From NCBI RefSeq assembly GCF_014851865.1, contig NZ_JACVAM010000008.1:62001-126000 (forward strand): 64,000 bases of DNA, read 5' to 3'. The notes under the pieces were generated by a model, which made no database searches, was not told where the DNA came from, and was given only the letters and a program-made list of their open reading frames with translations. Each line of letters begins with the position of its first letter. The stretch's first letter is position 1. Shown one piece after another: positions 33,997 to 42,681 of the stretch. Made by a program: the position numbers and the translations under genes. Source of the DNA: Pseudomonas sp. PDM16 (GTDB lineage: Bacteria; Pseudomonadota; Gammaproteobacteria; Pseudomonadales; Pseudomonadaceae).

Positions 33997-35118
33997 TTGA
34001 TTGTCTTCCGTTATCTGTCCCGCGAAGTGCTGGTGACCCTCGGTGCGGTAAGTGCCGTGCTGTTGGTGATCATCATGAGCGGGCGTTTCATCAAGTACCT
34101 CGCCCAGGCCGCCCAGGGTGTGCTGGATCCGGGTGTGCTGTTCATGATCATGGGCTATCGCATGCCCGGGTTTCTCCAGCTGATCCTGCCTCTGGGGCTG
34201 TTTCTCGGCATCCTGCTGGCCTACGGTCGTCTGTATCTGGATAGCGAGATGACCGTGCTGTCCGCGACTGGCATGAGCAATCGCCGCCTGCTCGGCTACA
34301 GCATGGCGCCGGCCGCCATCATAGCGGTGATCGTAGCCTGGTTGAGCCTTGGCCTGGCTCCTCAGGGCGTGGCCGAGGTGGCGCGCATCTTCAACCAGCA
34401 AGACGCGTTGACCGAGTTCGACACCCTGGTGCCTGGCCGTTTCCAGGCGATGAAAGATGGCTCTCGGGTGACCTACACCGAGGGGCTTTCGGAAGATCGG
34501 GGTCAGCTCGAGGGCGTATTCATCACCGAGAAACGCCCGAGCGCAAAGGGCGAGAGTGAGCGCGGCATCACCGTGCTGGTAGCCGAGAAAGGCAGCCAGG
34601 TCATTCAGGCCGACGGTAGCCGATATCTGATACTGGAGAATGGCTACCGCTACGACGGTAATCCGGGGGAAGCCGACTATCGTGAAACCCGGTATGACAT
34701 CCATGGCGTTCTACTGCCGAAGCCCAGCGTCAGCAGCGAGATCGGCGAGCGCGAGGCCATTCCTACCCGCGAGCTGATCGGTAGCGATGAGCCTCGCCAT
34801 CAGGCCGAGTTGCAATGGCGCCTGTCCATCCCATTGCTGGTATTCATCGTCACCTTGCTGGCGGTGCCGCTGGCCAAGGTCAATCCGCGGCAGGGGCGCT
34901 TCCTCAAGCTGCTGCCGGCGATCCTCCTGTACATGGCCTACCTGGCGTTGCTGATCGGCGCGCGCGGCCAGCTGGACAAAGGCAAGATTCCGGTGGAGCT
35001 CGGCCTGTGGTGGGTACACCTGCTGTTCCTGCTGATCGGCGCGGTGCTGTTCCTCTGGCAGCCGATGAAGCTCAAGCTGGCCAGTCGCCGTGCAGTCAAG
35101 GAGATGGCTCATGCATAA
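33997..35118 (+). CDS. lptF: LPS export permease LptF
   Basis: A 373-residue inner-membrane half of the LptB2FG transporter that extracts lipopolysaccharide. It has six membrane helices flanking a periplasmic beta-jellyroll (about 130-270). Pseudomonad LptF begins (M)IVFRYLSREVL, and here the first codon is TTG at 33997 with GGAG nine bases upstream. Starting at 33961 would add a non-homologous leader. It overlaps lptG by eight bases. Confidence 0.94.
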   Translation: MIVFRYLSREVLVTLGAVSAVLLVIIMSGRFIKYLAQAAQGVLDPGVLFMIMGYRMPGFLQLILPLGLFLGILLAYGRLYLDSEMTVLSATGMSNRRLLGYSMAPAAIIAVIVAWLSLGLAPQGVAEVARIFNQQDALTEFDTLVPGRFQAMKDGSRVTYTEGLSEDRGQLEGVFITEKRPSAKGESERGITVLVAEKGSQVIQADGSRYLILENGYRYDGNPGEADYRETRYDIHGVLLPKPSVSSEIGEREAIPTRELIGSDEPRHQAELQWRLSIPLLVFIVTLLAVPLAKVNPRQGRFLKLLPAILLYMAYLALLIGARGQLDKGKIPVELGLWWVHLLFLLIGAVLFLWQPMKLKLASRRAVKEMAHA

Positions 35119-36172
35119 GCTCGACCGATATATCGGTACCAGCGTGTTCTTCGCCATCCTCTCGGTGCTTGGCATTATCGTGGGCCTGGCTCTGCTGTTT
35201 GCCTTCATCGATGAACTGGGCGACCTGAGTGACAACTACGGCACGCTGGAAGCGCTGGTGTATGTCGTGCTTACGCTGCCGCGTCGGGCATACGAAATGC
35301 TGCCGATGGCGGCACTGATCGGCTGTTTGATCGGCCTCGGCAGCCTGGCCAGCAACAGTGAGCTGACCATCATGCGTGCCGCCGGCGTATCGGTTGGTCG
35401 TATCGTCTGGGCGGTGATGAAGCCGATGCTGGTGCTGATGCTGGCCGGTGTGCTGGTCGGTGAGTATCTGGCGCCCTGGAGCGAGAACATGGCCCAGGCC
35501 CATCGCTCGCTGGCCCAGGGTGGTGGTGAGGCGCAGAGCTCCAAGCATGGCCTCTGGCACCGCCAGGGGCAGGAGTATGTGCACATCAACGCCGTGCAGC
35601 CCAACGGCAAGTTGGTTGGTGTGACCCGTTACCAGTTCGATGCTGAGCGCAGGCTGCAGTCCGCCAGCTTCGCCCGGCGTGGTCAGTACCAGGTCGACCA
35701 CTGGCAGCTGGAGGACGTCAAGACCACCCGTTTCCACGAGAAAAGCACCGAGGTTGTGGATATCCCCTCGGAGCGTTGGGATATCGAGCTGAACCCTCAA
35801 CTGCTCGGGACCGTGGTGCTGGAGCCGGAGGCCTTGTCGGTGACCGGTCTATGGCGCTACATCCACTACCTGGCGGACCAGGGATTGAACAACGGCAGTT
35901 ATTGGCTGGCGTTCTGGACCAAGGTGCTGCAACCGCTGGTGACCGCCGCGCTAGTGCTGATGGCGATTTCCTTCATCTTCGGCCCGCTGCGCTCGGTGAC
36001 GCTCGGTCAGCGCGTGTTCACCGGTGTGCTGGTAGGCTTCGTGTTCCGCATCGCCCAGGACCTGCTCGGTCCTTCCAGCCTGGTATTCGGCTTCTCGCCA
36101 CTGTTGGCGGTGGCGGTGCCGGCGGCGATCTGCGCCGCGGCCGGCGTACTGTTGTTGCGCCGGGCGGCCTGA
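35111..36172 (+). CDS. lptG: LPS export permease LptG
   Basis: A 353-residue partner of LptF with the same six-helix and jellyroll layout. Recognisable segments are KLDRYIGTSVF at the N-terminus and IMRAAGVSVGRIVW in the coupling-helix region that contacts the LptB ATPase. The start at 35111 lies within the end of lptF. A terminator follows at 36189. Confidence 0.95.
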   Translation: MHKLDRYIGTSVFFAILSVLGIIVGLALLFAFIDELGDLSDNYGTLEALVYVVLTLPRRAYEMLPMAALIGCLIGLGSLASNSELTIMRAAGVSVGRIVWAVMKPMLVLMLAGVLVGEYLAPWSENMAQAHRSLAQGGGEAQSSKHGLWHRQGQEYVHINAVQPNGKLVGVTRYQFDAERRLQSASFARRGQYQVDHWQLEDVKTTRFHEKSTEVVDIPSERWDIELNPQLLGTVVLEPEALSVTGLWRYIHYLADQGLNNGSYWLAFWTKVLQPLVTAALVLMAISFIFGPLRSVTLGQRVFTGVLVGFVFRIAQDLLGPSSLVFGFSPLLAVAVPAAICAAAGVLLLRRAA

Positions 36173-36188
36173 TTCATCGAGGTAAACG

Positions 36189-36217
36189 AAAAGGCCGGGC
36201 ATTTCCCCGGCCTTTTT
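36189..36217. terminator. Bidirectional terminator after lptG
   Basis: AAAGGCCGGG/CCCGGCCTTT enclose a CATTT-type loop, with A and T runs on either side. It can end both lptG and the convergent small lipoprotein gene. Confidence 0.88.
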
Positions 36218-36223
36218 CATGCG

Positions 36224-36421
36224 CTATTGGCTCTGCTGTTCCATCTGCTGTAGGCGCTGCTGGTTCTGCATGTTCGCCTGATCGATCTGCTGCTTGAGCT
36301 GCTCCATTTGTTGCTGAGCCTGCTGCGCCTTGTCGGCCTGCAGTTTGGCCGTGGCGGTGGCCGCACCGCCATCACAGGCGGCGAGGGCGAACAGGCTGGC
36401 GAGAAGCAGGGCATTGCGCAT
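36224..36421 (-). CDS. Small Gln-rich lipoprotein
   Basis: A 65-residue lipoprotein with the lipobox LAAC (about Cys16). The mature part is a Gln-rich coiled coil (QQMEQLKQQIDQANMQNQQ) like Lpp-type or DUF-annotated small lipoproteins. It has no obvious trimerisation heptad register beyond Leu/Met spacing. The start at 36421 follows GGAGACCACC. It may interact with the cell wall, but that is inference. Confidence 0.7.
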   Translation of the reverse strand: MRNALLLASLFALAACDGGAATATAKLQADKAQQAQQQMEQLKQQIDQANMQNQQRLQQMEQQSQ

Positions 36422-36578
36422 GGTGGTCTCCGTGGAAGGATTTCGCTGACCATAGCGCACTTTGGGCGCTTGAACTTAAAGGCAGCTTCTACTCCGCTCG
36501 ATCTTCAACTACTTTCACCTGCTTCTGGATGTTCCGAAAGCATGATTTGTAGCAGCGCCGGCTGTTGGAGAGGGTGCA

Positions 36579-37173
36579 ATGGGCAGGATGCCTGGGCCGT
36601 TAGGAGTGCATGATATTAGCAGTGACACTGCTATGGGATTCAACAGAAGGCCAGGACCTTCAGGGATAGAGGATTTCCTCCCAGCAAAGAGCGAAGAGAC
36701 TTTATTCAAGCCTGCAATTGAGCATCGAGTGGATATTGCGTTCGTTATCTCAGAGCGGTTGCTGAGTATTCATCTGCGTGGTTTGAGGGCGTATTACAGG
36801 CTACGAGTGGGCGGCTGGACTCATGTATGAACAGTGCCGCACTTTTGTGCCAGTTGATCAAGGATACGGGCCCTATACCCGTGTGAATCTACGATATCTC
36901 CCCTCAGGAGTTGGATGCCGCCGGGGCTCTTGTCAATCTGGGGCGATTGGCAGCTTACAGGGCGGATTGGGGGAGTTTCCGAGTATCCCTGCATCCCGAC
37001 ACATCAATGGTGACTACAGTTGCGGCGGTTTCTTCCTTCACGGTGGGATGTGGAAAGGTTCAGTTGGCTGTATCGACGTTGGCGGAGGCTTCAAGGGGAA
37101 TGAGGGAGCCAGGAAGCTGGTACAGGCGATATCCAGCGGGCAGCGTGATCTAGTGCTGGAGGTAAGGCTATGA
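36579..37173 (+). pseudogene. Broken Tlde1-like L,D-transpeptidase (T6SS-type) toxin gene
   Basis: Three frames in series rebuild one protein of 198 residues. Piece 1 (36579 to about 36783) starts MGRMPGPLGVHDIS and has a second PGPSGIED motif, then VISERLLSIHLRG. Loss of one T in the run at 36783-36785 would move the frame to FEGVLQATSGRLDS...DTGPIPV, stop, IYDISPQ. The TGA at 36884-36886 stands where GGA (Gly) is expected. Loss of one base near 37004-37008 would move the frame to SCGGFFLHGG and SVGCIDVGGG, with catalytic His (codon 37039) and Cys (37069). Restoring two bases gives exactly 199 codons. The HGG...S-x-GCID signature is that of Tlde1/DUF2778 toxins. The ATG at 36579 has GGAGAGG upstream, and the preceding 157 bases (36422-36578) hold nothing else recognised. 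Confidence 0.78.
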
Positions 37174-37532
37174 GGAGTTCTATTGGTTACGCTCTGGCAT
37201 ATCTTCTGACAGTTTTGATCATTTTCTCCCTTATTCGCCTCAGTGGAGTGGAGAGGGCGCTGACTTACGCAACACTCGGCAGTTTTCTCTGTGGAGTGGT
37301 TTTTGGTGTTCTATGGAGGCCACGTTTTTTGTCCATGTTGTTGAGCAGCGGCTTTTACGCGCTTTTATTTGCCATCGATGTTCAAAAGGGATGGCACTGG
37401 TTAAGCCATCCCAAGTCGATGGAAAGTGGCTGGATGGTGGCCGTAGCGGCTGGATTCTTCGTCTTCCCTCTATTCATGGCGTGGTTGGGCTGGGGCATAT
37501 GGTCGAGGGTCAGGACTGGCGTAGGCGCCTGA
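37170..37532 (+). CDS. Small membrane protein, candidate immunity partner of the broken toxin
   Basis: A 120-residue protein with about four membrane helices (near 8-25, 32-50, 55-75 and 88-110). Its ATG overlaps the last codon of the toxin frame (ATGA), and no lesion is visible. Lower GC than its neighbours suggests transfer together with the toxin. The family is not recognised, so the immunity role is inferred from position, overlap and membrane location, since the toxin's target would be periplasmic peptidoglycan. It may persist to protect against kin that still carry the toxin, or be a remnant on its way out. Confidence 0.6.
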   Translation: MRSSIGYALAYLLTVLIIFSLIRLSGVERALTYATLGSFLCGVVFGVLWRPRFLSMLLSSGFYALLFAIDVQKGWHWLSHPKSMESGWMVAVAAGFFVFPLFMAWLGWGIWSRVRTGVGA

Positions 37533-37538
37533 CTGGCC

Positions 37539-38807
37539 TTATCCGCCGTAGCGGCGCGCGGCCTCGATGGCCAGGCCGCTGCCGATGCTGCCGAAGGTGT
37601 CGCCCTCGGCGATGCGGGCGTTGGGCAGCAGTTCGGAGACGCAGCGGCGCAGGGCCGGCACACCGCTGGAGCCGCCGGTGAAGAACAGGGTGTCGACTTG
37701 CTCGCGGCTCACGCCGGCGCGGACCAGCAGTTCGTCGACGCCAGCGCGAATGCGCTCCAACAGCCCGTCGATGGCCTGCTCGAACATCGGCCGGTCGAGG
37801 TTCGCCTCGAGGCTGTCCTCGATCCGCGCCAGGTCGATGCGGTGAGCGTCCCGCTCGGTCAAGGCGATCTTCGCTTCTTCCACCTGCATCGCCAGCCAGT
37901 GGCCGGCGCGCTGCTCGGTGAGGCGTAGCAGGCGGTCAATACCGGTGGGGTCGACGATGTCGTAGCGCATGTTCTTCAGTGCCAGCTGGGCCTTCTGCGC
38001 ATACACGGCGTTGATGGTGTGCCAGGTGGCCAGGTTGAGATGGTGGCTGGTGGGCATCAGCGCGTCGCTCTTCATCCGGCTGCCGTAGCCGAACAGTGGC
38101 ATGATGCCGTCGAGGCTGAGCTGCTTGTCGAAGTCGGTGCCGCCGATGTGGACGCCTCCGGTGGCCAGGATGTCGTCCTGGCGCTCGGCTTTCTCGCGGC
38201 GCTCCGGCGCCAGGCGCACCAGGGAGAAGTCCGAGGTGCCGCCGCCGATGTCGACGATCAGCACCAGTTCCTCGCGCGTCACGCTGCGCTCATAGTCGAA
38301 GGCTGCGGCTATTGGTTCGAACTGGAACGACACTTCCTTGAAGCCGAGCTTATGCGCCACCGCCAGCAGGGTGTTGGCGGCCTCGGCATCGGCCTGCGGG
38401 TCGTCGTCGACGAAGAACACTGGGCGGCCCAGCACCACCTGCTCGAATTCACGGCCGGCCTGGGTCTCGGCGCGGCGTTTCAGCTCGCCAATGAAGAAGC
38501 CAAGCAGATCGCGGAACGGCAGGGCGCTGCCCAGCACGGTGGTCTCGCTCTTCAGCAGCTTGGAGCCGAGTAGACTCTTGAGAGCACGCATCAGACGGCC
38601 TTCGTAGCCATCCAGGTATTCGGCGAGCGCCTGGCGACCGTAGACCGGGCGGCGTTCCTCGGTGTTGAAGAAGATCACCGAGGGCAGGGTGATCTTGCCG
38701 TCTTCCAGCTCCAGCAGGGGCTCCACGCCTGGTCGCCACCAGCCGACGGTGGAGTTGGAGGTGCCGAAGTCGATGCCCAGGGCGTTGGCAGGAGCTGAAT
38801 GGTTCAT
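37539..38807 (-). CDS. yegD: Hsp70 family protein, YegD-like
   Basis: A 422-residue actin-fold ATPase with the DnaK phosphate loop GIDFGTSNST at residues 11-20, the second phosphate motif DIGGGTSDFS, and the adenosine motif FFTGGSSGVPALR. It lacks the substrate-binding and lid domains of DnaK, as expected for YegD. The chaperone role is not well defined. It is convergent with the island gene that ends at 37532, six bases away. Confidence 0.9.
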   Translation of the reverse strand: MNHSAPANALGIDFGTSNSTVGWWRPGVEPLLELEDGKITLPSVIFFNTEERRPVYGRQALAEYLDGYEGRLMRALKSLLGSKLLKSETTVLGSALPFRDLLGFFIGELKRRAETQAGREFEQVVLGRPVFFVDDDPQADAEAANTLLAVAHKLGFKEVSFQFEPIAAAFDYERSVTREELVLIVDIGGGTSDFSLVRLAPERREKAERQDDILATGGVHIGGTDFDKQLSLDGIMPLFGYGSRMKSDALMPTSHHLNLATWHTINAVYAQKAQLALKNMRYDIVDPTGIDRLLRLTEQRAGHWLAMQVEEAKIALTERDAHRIDLARIEDSLEANLDRPMFEQAIDGLLERIRAGVDELLVRAGVSREQVDTLFFTGGSSGVPALRRCVSELLPNARIAEGDTFGSIGSGLAIEAARRYGG

Positions 38808-38921
38808 GGTGCGGGTGTTCCGAAAAAACGGCCGCGCATTCTATGCGAGTGCGTCAATCCGTGCATGCCGCAGATCGGCTTAGCTGCGCTAGGATGAAGC
38901 AATGGCTCGATGGAAAATGCG

Positions 38922-39659
38922 ATGCGTAGCCGGCTGATCGCTTGGCTGGTGTTGGCCCTGTTGCCTCTCGTGGCGGCGGGTGAGTTACGCCTGCTTACCG
39001 AACAGGCTCCGCCGACCAGCTTCCTGCGTGATGGCGAGCCGGATGGCTACGCGGTCGAGGTGGTGCGCGAGTTGGTCCGGCGCACGGGCAGCCCCGCGCA
39101 GATCGAGATAATGCCCTGGACGCGTGGTTACTATCTGGCTCGTCACGATCCGCACACGGCCCTGTTCATGGTAGTGCGCACTCCTGAGCGCGAATCGATG
39201 TTCCGTTGGGTCGGTCCTATCCTGCAGGGCACCACTCGCTTCTATTCGCTCAAGGACAGCGGCCTGCGTATCGAAAGCCTGGACGCCGCCGCCCGCGCGG
39301 GTACGTTGGCTCTGCCGAAACAGTGGTATACCTACGAAACCCTTGAACGCATGGGCTTCACCAATCTGCACGGTGTTCCAGGTCCCAGGCAGATGGTGAG
39401 CATGCTCAAGCACGGGAGGGTCAAGCTGATTGCCACCGAGGATCTGACCCTGCGCGAGGAGCTGGCGATGGGCGGGCTAACGGTGGATGACGTCCAGGGG
39501 CATCTGGCGTTCATGCAATCCGACTACTACATCGCCTTCTCGCCGCACACGCCGCCCGAACAGGTCGCCAACTGGCAGCGTCATCTGGAGGCGATGCGTG
39601 CCGATGGCAGCCTGCGCCGCATCCGCCAGCGCTGGTTGCCGCAGGCGGAGCACCTCTGA
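38922..39659 (+). CDS. Periplasmic solute-binding protein (SBP family 3, HisJ-like)
   Basis: A 245-residue exported protein with signal peptide 1-19 and a bilobed SBP_bac_3 domain. Segments LRLLTEQAPPTSFL, GYAVEVVRELVRRTG and IEIMPWTRGYYLA are typical of the small orphan binding proteins common in pseudomonads. No permease or ATPase gene is adjacent, so it may feed a distant transporter or a sensor. The ATG at 38922 was chosen, with 38910 equally possible, and neither has a strong ribosome site. Confidence 0.8.
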   Translation: MRSRLIAWLVLALLPLVAAGELRLLTEQAPPTSFLRDGEPDGYAVEVVRELVRRTGSPAQIEIMPWTRGYYLARHDPHTALFMVVRTPERESMFRWVGPILQGTTRFYSLKDSGLRIESLDAAARAGTLALPKQWYTYETLERMGFTNLHGVPGPRQMVSMLKHGRVKLIATEDLTLREELAMGGLTVDDVQGHLAFMQSDYYIAFSPHTPPEQVANWQRHLEAMRADGSLRRIRQRWLPQAEHL

Positions 39660-39662
39660 CGA

Positions 39663-40382
39663 TTACTCGTGGTGTTCGCTGCCGAGGAAGGTCAGCGAGC
39701 TGAACAGACCAAGCTCCTCGATGTTCTTGTCACCTTTCACCGGTACGTACAGCGATGCGGCGATTACGTTCAGGCCGTCGTTGCGTACCGGCACGTCGGC
39801 ATCGCCCTCGGCATCGGTGGTGGCACTGATGTCGTGAGGCATGCCGCGATAGTCGCCGATAAGTTGCACGTCTTTGGCCGGCTTGCCGTCCACCAGCACC
39901 CGTACGCGCAGTGTCTTGCCCGGACCGACCGTGAGTGGGTCGCTTTGCGGCACGATGGCCAGTCGCAGTTTGTCCAGCGCGGGCAGCTCGGCACCGTTCC
40001 GGAGGATCGCCAGGCTGTACTTGTAGGTGTGCAGGGAGTGGGTCGAATTCGGCACCTGGCTACGCCCCTGGTTGACCCACTGCTTGTCCGGCGTCTGCGA
40101 CCAGGCGCCGTTATCCAGTGCCACGGCCAGTACGGCCGGCTTGCGAATGGGTTGAAGGCGGGCGTGGTCATCCAGGCGTTGCACGCTGACCGGGATCATC
40201 TTGCCGCCCGCGTCCCAGGACCAGGCGCCGCTGATCTTCTGCGCCTTGAAGGCGTCGTCTTCGGCGCCGTGGCCGTAAATCACTTCGTGGTTGCCACGGC
40301 GTTGTTCGGTCCACAGGCCATGGGCGGCAGCCTGGCCGCAGACGAACAGGCCGGCGAGCAGCAGGGGGAGGGTGGTACGCAT
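39663..40382 (-). CDS. DUF4198 exported protein, partner of the TonB receptor
   Basis: A 239-residue periplasmic protein with a signal peptide (1-20, ending AAA). The mature N-terminus HGLWTEQRRG begins with a histidine that could bind a metal (NikM/DUF4198 style). Two beta-sandwich domains follow, the second with VRVLVDGKPAKDVQL and TDAEGDADVPV. Many family members sit next to TonB receptors or nickel/cobalt transporters. It lies 17 bases downstream of the receptor gene and is probably cotranscribed. A role in passing on a metal is inference. Confidence 0.78.
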   Translation of the reverse strand: MRTTLPLLLAGLFVCGQAAAHGLWTEQRRGNHEVIYGHGAEDDAFKAQKISGAWSWDAGGKMIPVSVQRLDDHARLQPIRKPAVLAVALDNGAWSQTPDKQWVNQGRSQVPNSTHSLHTYKYSLAILRNGAELPALDKLRLAIVPQSDPLTVGPGKTLRVRVLVDGKPAKDVQLIGDYRGMPHDISATTDAEGDADVPVRNDGLNVIAASLYVPVKGDKNIEELGLFSSLTFLGSEHHE

Positions 40383-40399
40383 CGGGAGTTTCCTTGTGA

Positions 40400-42490
40400 T
40401 CAGAGGTTGAGGCTCAGGCTGAAGCTGAGGTTGCGGGGCTCGCCGGGCAGCACCCAGACGCTGTTGTAGGCGCGCTCGTAGTACTTGCGGTCGAAGACGT
40501 TGTTGAGGTTCACGCCCAGGGTCAGGTCCTCGCTGACCTTGTAGTGGCCGAGCAGGTCCAGCGTCTCGTAGGCGGCCAGGCGGAAGTCGCTGCCGGCCTG
40601 GCCGGAGCGTTCGCCGACATAGGTGACGGCCGCGCCGATATCCGATCCGTGCAGGGCGCCGCTCTGGAACTCGTACACCGCCAGCAGGCTGCCGCTGTGC
40701 TGCGGGATGCCGAGCAGGTCGCTGCCGGTGGGAATGGCGGCGTCGCCCTTGGTCACTTCGGCATCGATATAGGCGTAGGCGCCGATCAAGCGCACGGCGT
40801 CGCTGAGCTGGCCGCTGAACTGCATGTCCAGGCCCTGGCTGCGCGCCTTGCCGGCGGCCACGCTGTCGCCCAGGGCGTCGGTGGTGACGACGTTCTCCTT
40901 GTCGATGTGGAACAGCGCGATGGTGCCGCCCAGGCGGCCGTCGAACAGGTCCAGCTTGAGGCCGCTTTCGTAGCCCAGGCCCTTCTCCGGTTTGTACACC
41001 TGGCCCTGGCTGCCGATGGTGTTGGGCTTGAACGAGGTGCCGGCGTTGGCGAACACGCCCACTTCGGGAGTGAGCTGATAGAGCAGGCCGACCCGCGGCG
41101 TGGCGACGTCCTTCTCCTGCTCATTGCTGACGCGGGTGGTGCGGTTCAGCGAGGTCTGCTCGACCCGTTCCAGGCGTACTCCGACCAGGCCGCGCAGGCG
41201 TTCGCTGAAGGCGATCTGGTCCTGCAGGTTGAGCGCGTAGCTCTCGGTGTGCTCGTGGAAGTCGTTGGGCTTGGTGATCGGCGGTTTGGGCGCACCGTAT
41301 ACAGGCTTGTAGATATCCAGCCCATAGCTGGCCAGGGTCTCGCTCTGCGGGTACTTCTGGCTGTTGCGGTAGTTCTCGTACTCCAGGCCGATCAGGCTCT
41401 GGTGCTGCCAGCCGCCCAGCTCGAAGCTGCCGTGCAGCTCGGCCTGGGTGATGTTGTCGTTCCACTCGAAGTCGCGCTGGCGGTAGAAGCGGGTGATGGT
41501 GTCGCCGACCAATTTCTGCGGCTCCGAGCTGTCGCCGCGCAGGGTGCCCTGGGTGTAGTGATTGGCCAGGCGCAGCTTCCAGTCGTCGTTGAGGTAGCGC
41601 TCCAGCGCTAGGTCGAGGGTCTGGTTGTCGTTGCGGATCTCGCCGTCATTCGGCTCGCCGAAGAAGGATGATCGTTGCACTGCCCCCATCTCGCCGTTCA
41701 CCGCCGGGATGCCGCGATCGAACACCGATTCGGTGCGCGAGAACTCGGCGTCGAGCATCAGCAGGGTGTCTTCATCCAGCTGCCAGCTGAGCGAGGGGGT
41801 GACCACCTGGCGGCTGTTGCCGACGTAATCGCGGAAGCTGCCGTTGTCCTCCACCGCCAGGTTGATGCGCGACAGCAGAGTGCCGTCCTCGTTGAGCGGG
41901 GTGTTGGCGTCCAAGCTGGTGCGGTAGCGATCCCAGCTGCCGGCGCTGAGGTTGAGCTTGCTGAACGCCTCCGCCTGCGGGCGCTTGCTGACGATGTTGA
42001 CCAGGCCGCCCGGGTCGCCACGGCCATAGAGGCTGGCCGAGGGGCCCTTCAGTACTTCGATGCGCTCGATACCCGAGGCATCCGGCGAGCTGTAGCTGCC
42101 GCGGTTGATGGCGAAACCGTTGCGGTACAGCTCGCCGGTGGTGAAACCGCGCACGCTGTAGTTGAGGAAGGTCAGGCCTCCGAAGTTGTTCTGTCGCGAC
42201 ACGCCGCCGGCGAAGTCCAGGGCACGGTCGATGCGTGTGGTGTTGAGGTCTTCCAGCACCTGGGTCGGCACCACTTCGATGCTCTGCGGCGTGTCGCGGA
42301 TATCCACATCGCTGCGTGTGGCGGTGCTGGAGCGAGTGGCGCGGTAGCCTTCAACCGGGCTGTTAGCGCTTTCGTAGGGGCTTTCAGTAATTGTCACGCT
42401 ATCCAGCAGGATGGCTTTTTCCGCCCAGGCCGCGCCGCTGAGCAGGGTGGATGATATGCCTATCAATCCAATTTTTTTCACTTTTTTCAT
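40400..42490 (-). CDS. TonB-dependent siderophore receptor
   Basis: A 696-residue outer-membrane receptor. Signal peptide 1-23, TonB box region near VTITESPYE, plug domain about 45-165 (RDTPQSIEVVP, IERIEVLKGPSASLYGRGDPGG read in parts) and a 22-strand barrel after that. It belongs to the FhuA/FoxA-like hydroxamate or citrate group by plug motifs, but ligand specificity cannot be called. There is no N-terminal signalling extension and no FecI/FecR pair nearby. The barrel ends in Leu rather than the usual aromatic residue. The ATG at 42490 has AAGGAAAT six bases before it. Confidence 0.9.
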   Translation of the reverse strand: MKKVKKIGLIGISSTLLSGAAWAEKAILLDSVTITESPYESANSPVEGYRATRSSTATRSDVDIRDTPQSIEVVPTQVLEDLNTTRIDRALDFAGGVSRQNNFGGLTFLNYSVRGFTTGELYRNGFAINRGSYSSPDASGIERIEVLKGPSASLYGRGDPGGLVNIVSKRPQAEAFSKLNLSAGSWDRYRTSLDANTPLNEDGTLLSRINLAVEDNGSFRDYVGNSRQVVTPSLSWQLDEDTLLMLDAEFSRTESVFDRGIPAVNGEMGAVQRSSFFGEPNDGEIRNDNQTLDLALERYLNDDWKLRLANHYTQGTLRGDSSEPQKLVGDTITRFYRQRDFEWNDNITQAELHGSFELGGWQHQSLIGLEYENYRNSQKYPQSETLASYGLDIYKPVYGAPKPPITKPNDFHEHTESYALNLQDQIAFSERLRGLVGVRLERVEQTSLNRTTRVSNEQEKDVATPRVGLLYQLTPEVGVFANAGTSFKPNTIGSQGQVYKPEKGLGYESGLKLDLFDGRLGGTIALFHIDKENVVTTDALGDSVAAGKARSQGLDMQFSGQLSDAVRLIGAYAYIDAEVTKGDAAIPTGSDLLGIPQHSGSLLAVYEFQSGALHGSDIGAAVTYVGERSGQAGSDFRLAAYETLDLLGHYKVSEDLTLGVNLNNVFDRKYYERAYNSVWVLPGEPRNLSFSLSLNL

Positions 42491-42617
42491 GCTATTTCCT
42501 TATATAGATGAAATAACATAACAATATTGACGTGTTCGAATCTACTCGCTGTCGGAAGTTTTGCTGTGCGAATAGAGCCCGGATTGCGTCTCTGGGAGGG
42601 GCAGCGCATAACTGATT

Positions 42618-42635
42618 TGCCAACTTCTGTTGGCA
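42618..42635. promoter_or_regulatory. Inverted repeat in the TonB receptor/oxaloacetate decarboxylase gap
   Basis: TGCCAAC (42618-42624) and GTTGGCA (42629-42635) are perfect seven-base arms around TTCT, 128 bases before the receptor gene on its strand. It could be an operator or a transcript hairpin. No clear Fur box was found in this gap. Confidence 0.4.
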
Positions 42636-42668
42636 GAGCTTGGTTGTTTTTGTAGTTTTGCTACATAA

Positions 42669-42681
42669 TTGGTCCGACCAA
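42669..42681. promoter_or_regulatory. GntR-type operator before the oxaloacetate decarboxylase gene
   Basis: TTGGTCCGACCAA is a perfect 13-base palindrome, 31 bases upstream of the ATG at 42713. It matches the TTGGTnnnACCAA pattern bound by FadR-subfamily GntR regulators (PdhR/LldR type). The regulator is not in this window. Confidence 0.55.

Noticed and set aside
36515..36709. A 64-codon minus-strand frame opposite the toxin remnant
   Set aside because: It is the antisense of the PGPxG motif region, without a ribosome site or homology, while the plus-strand frames rebuild a recognisable toxin.
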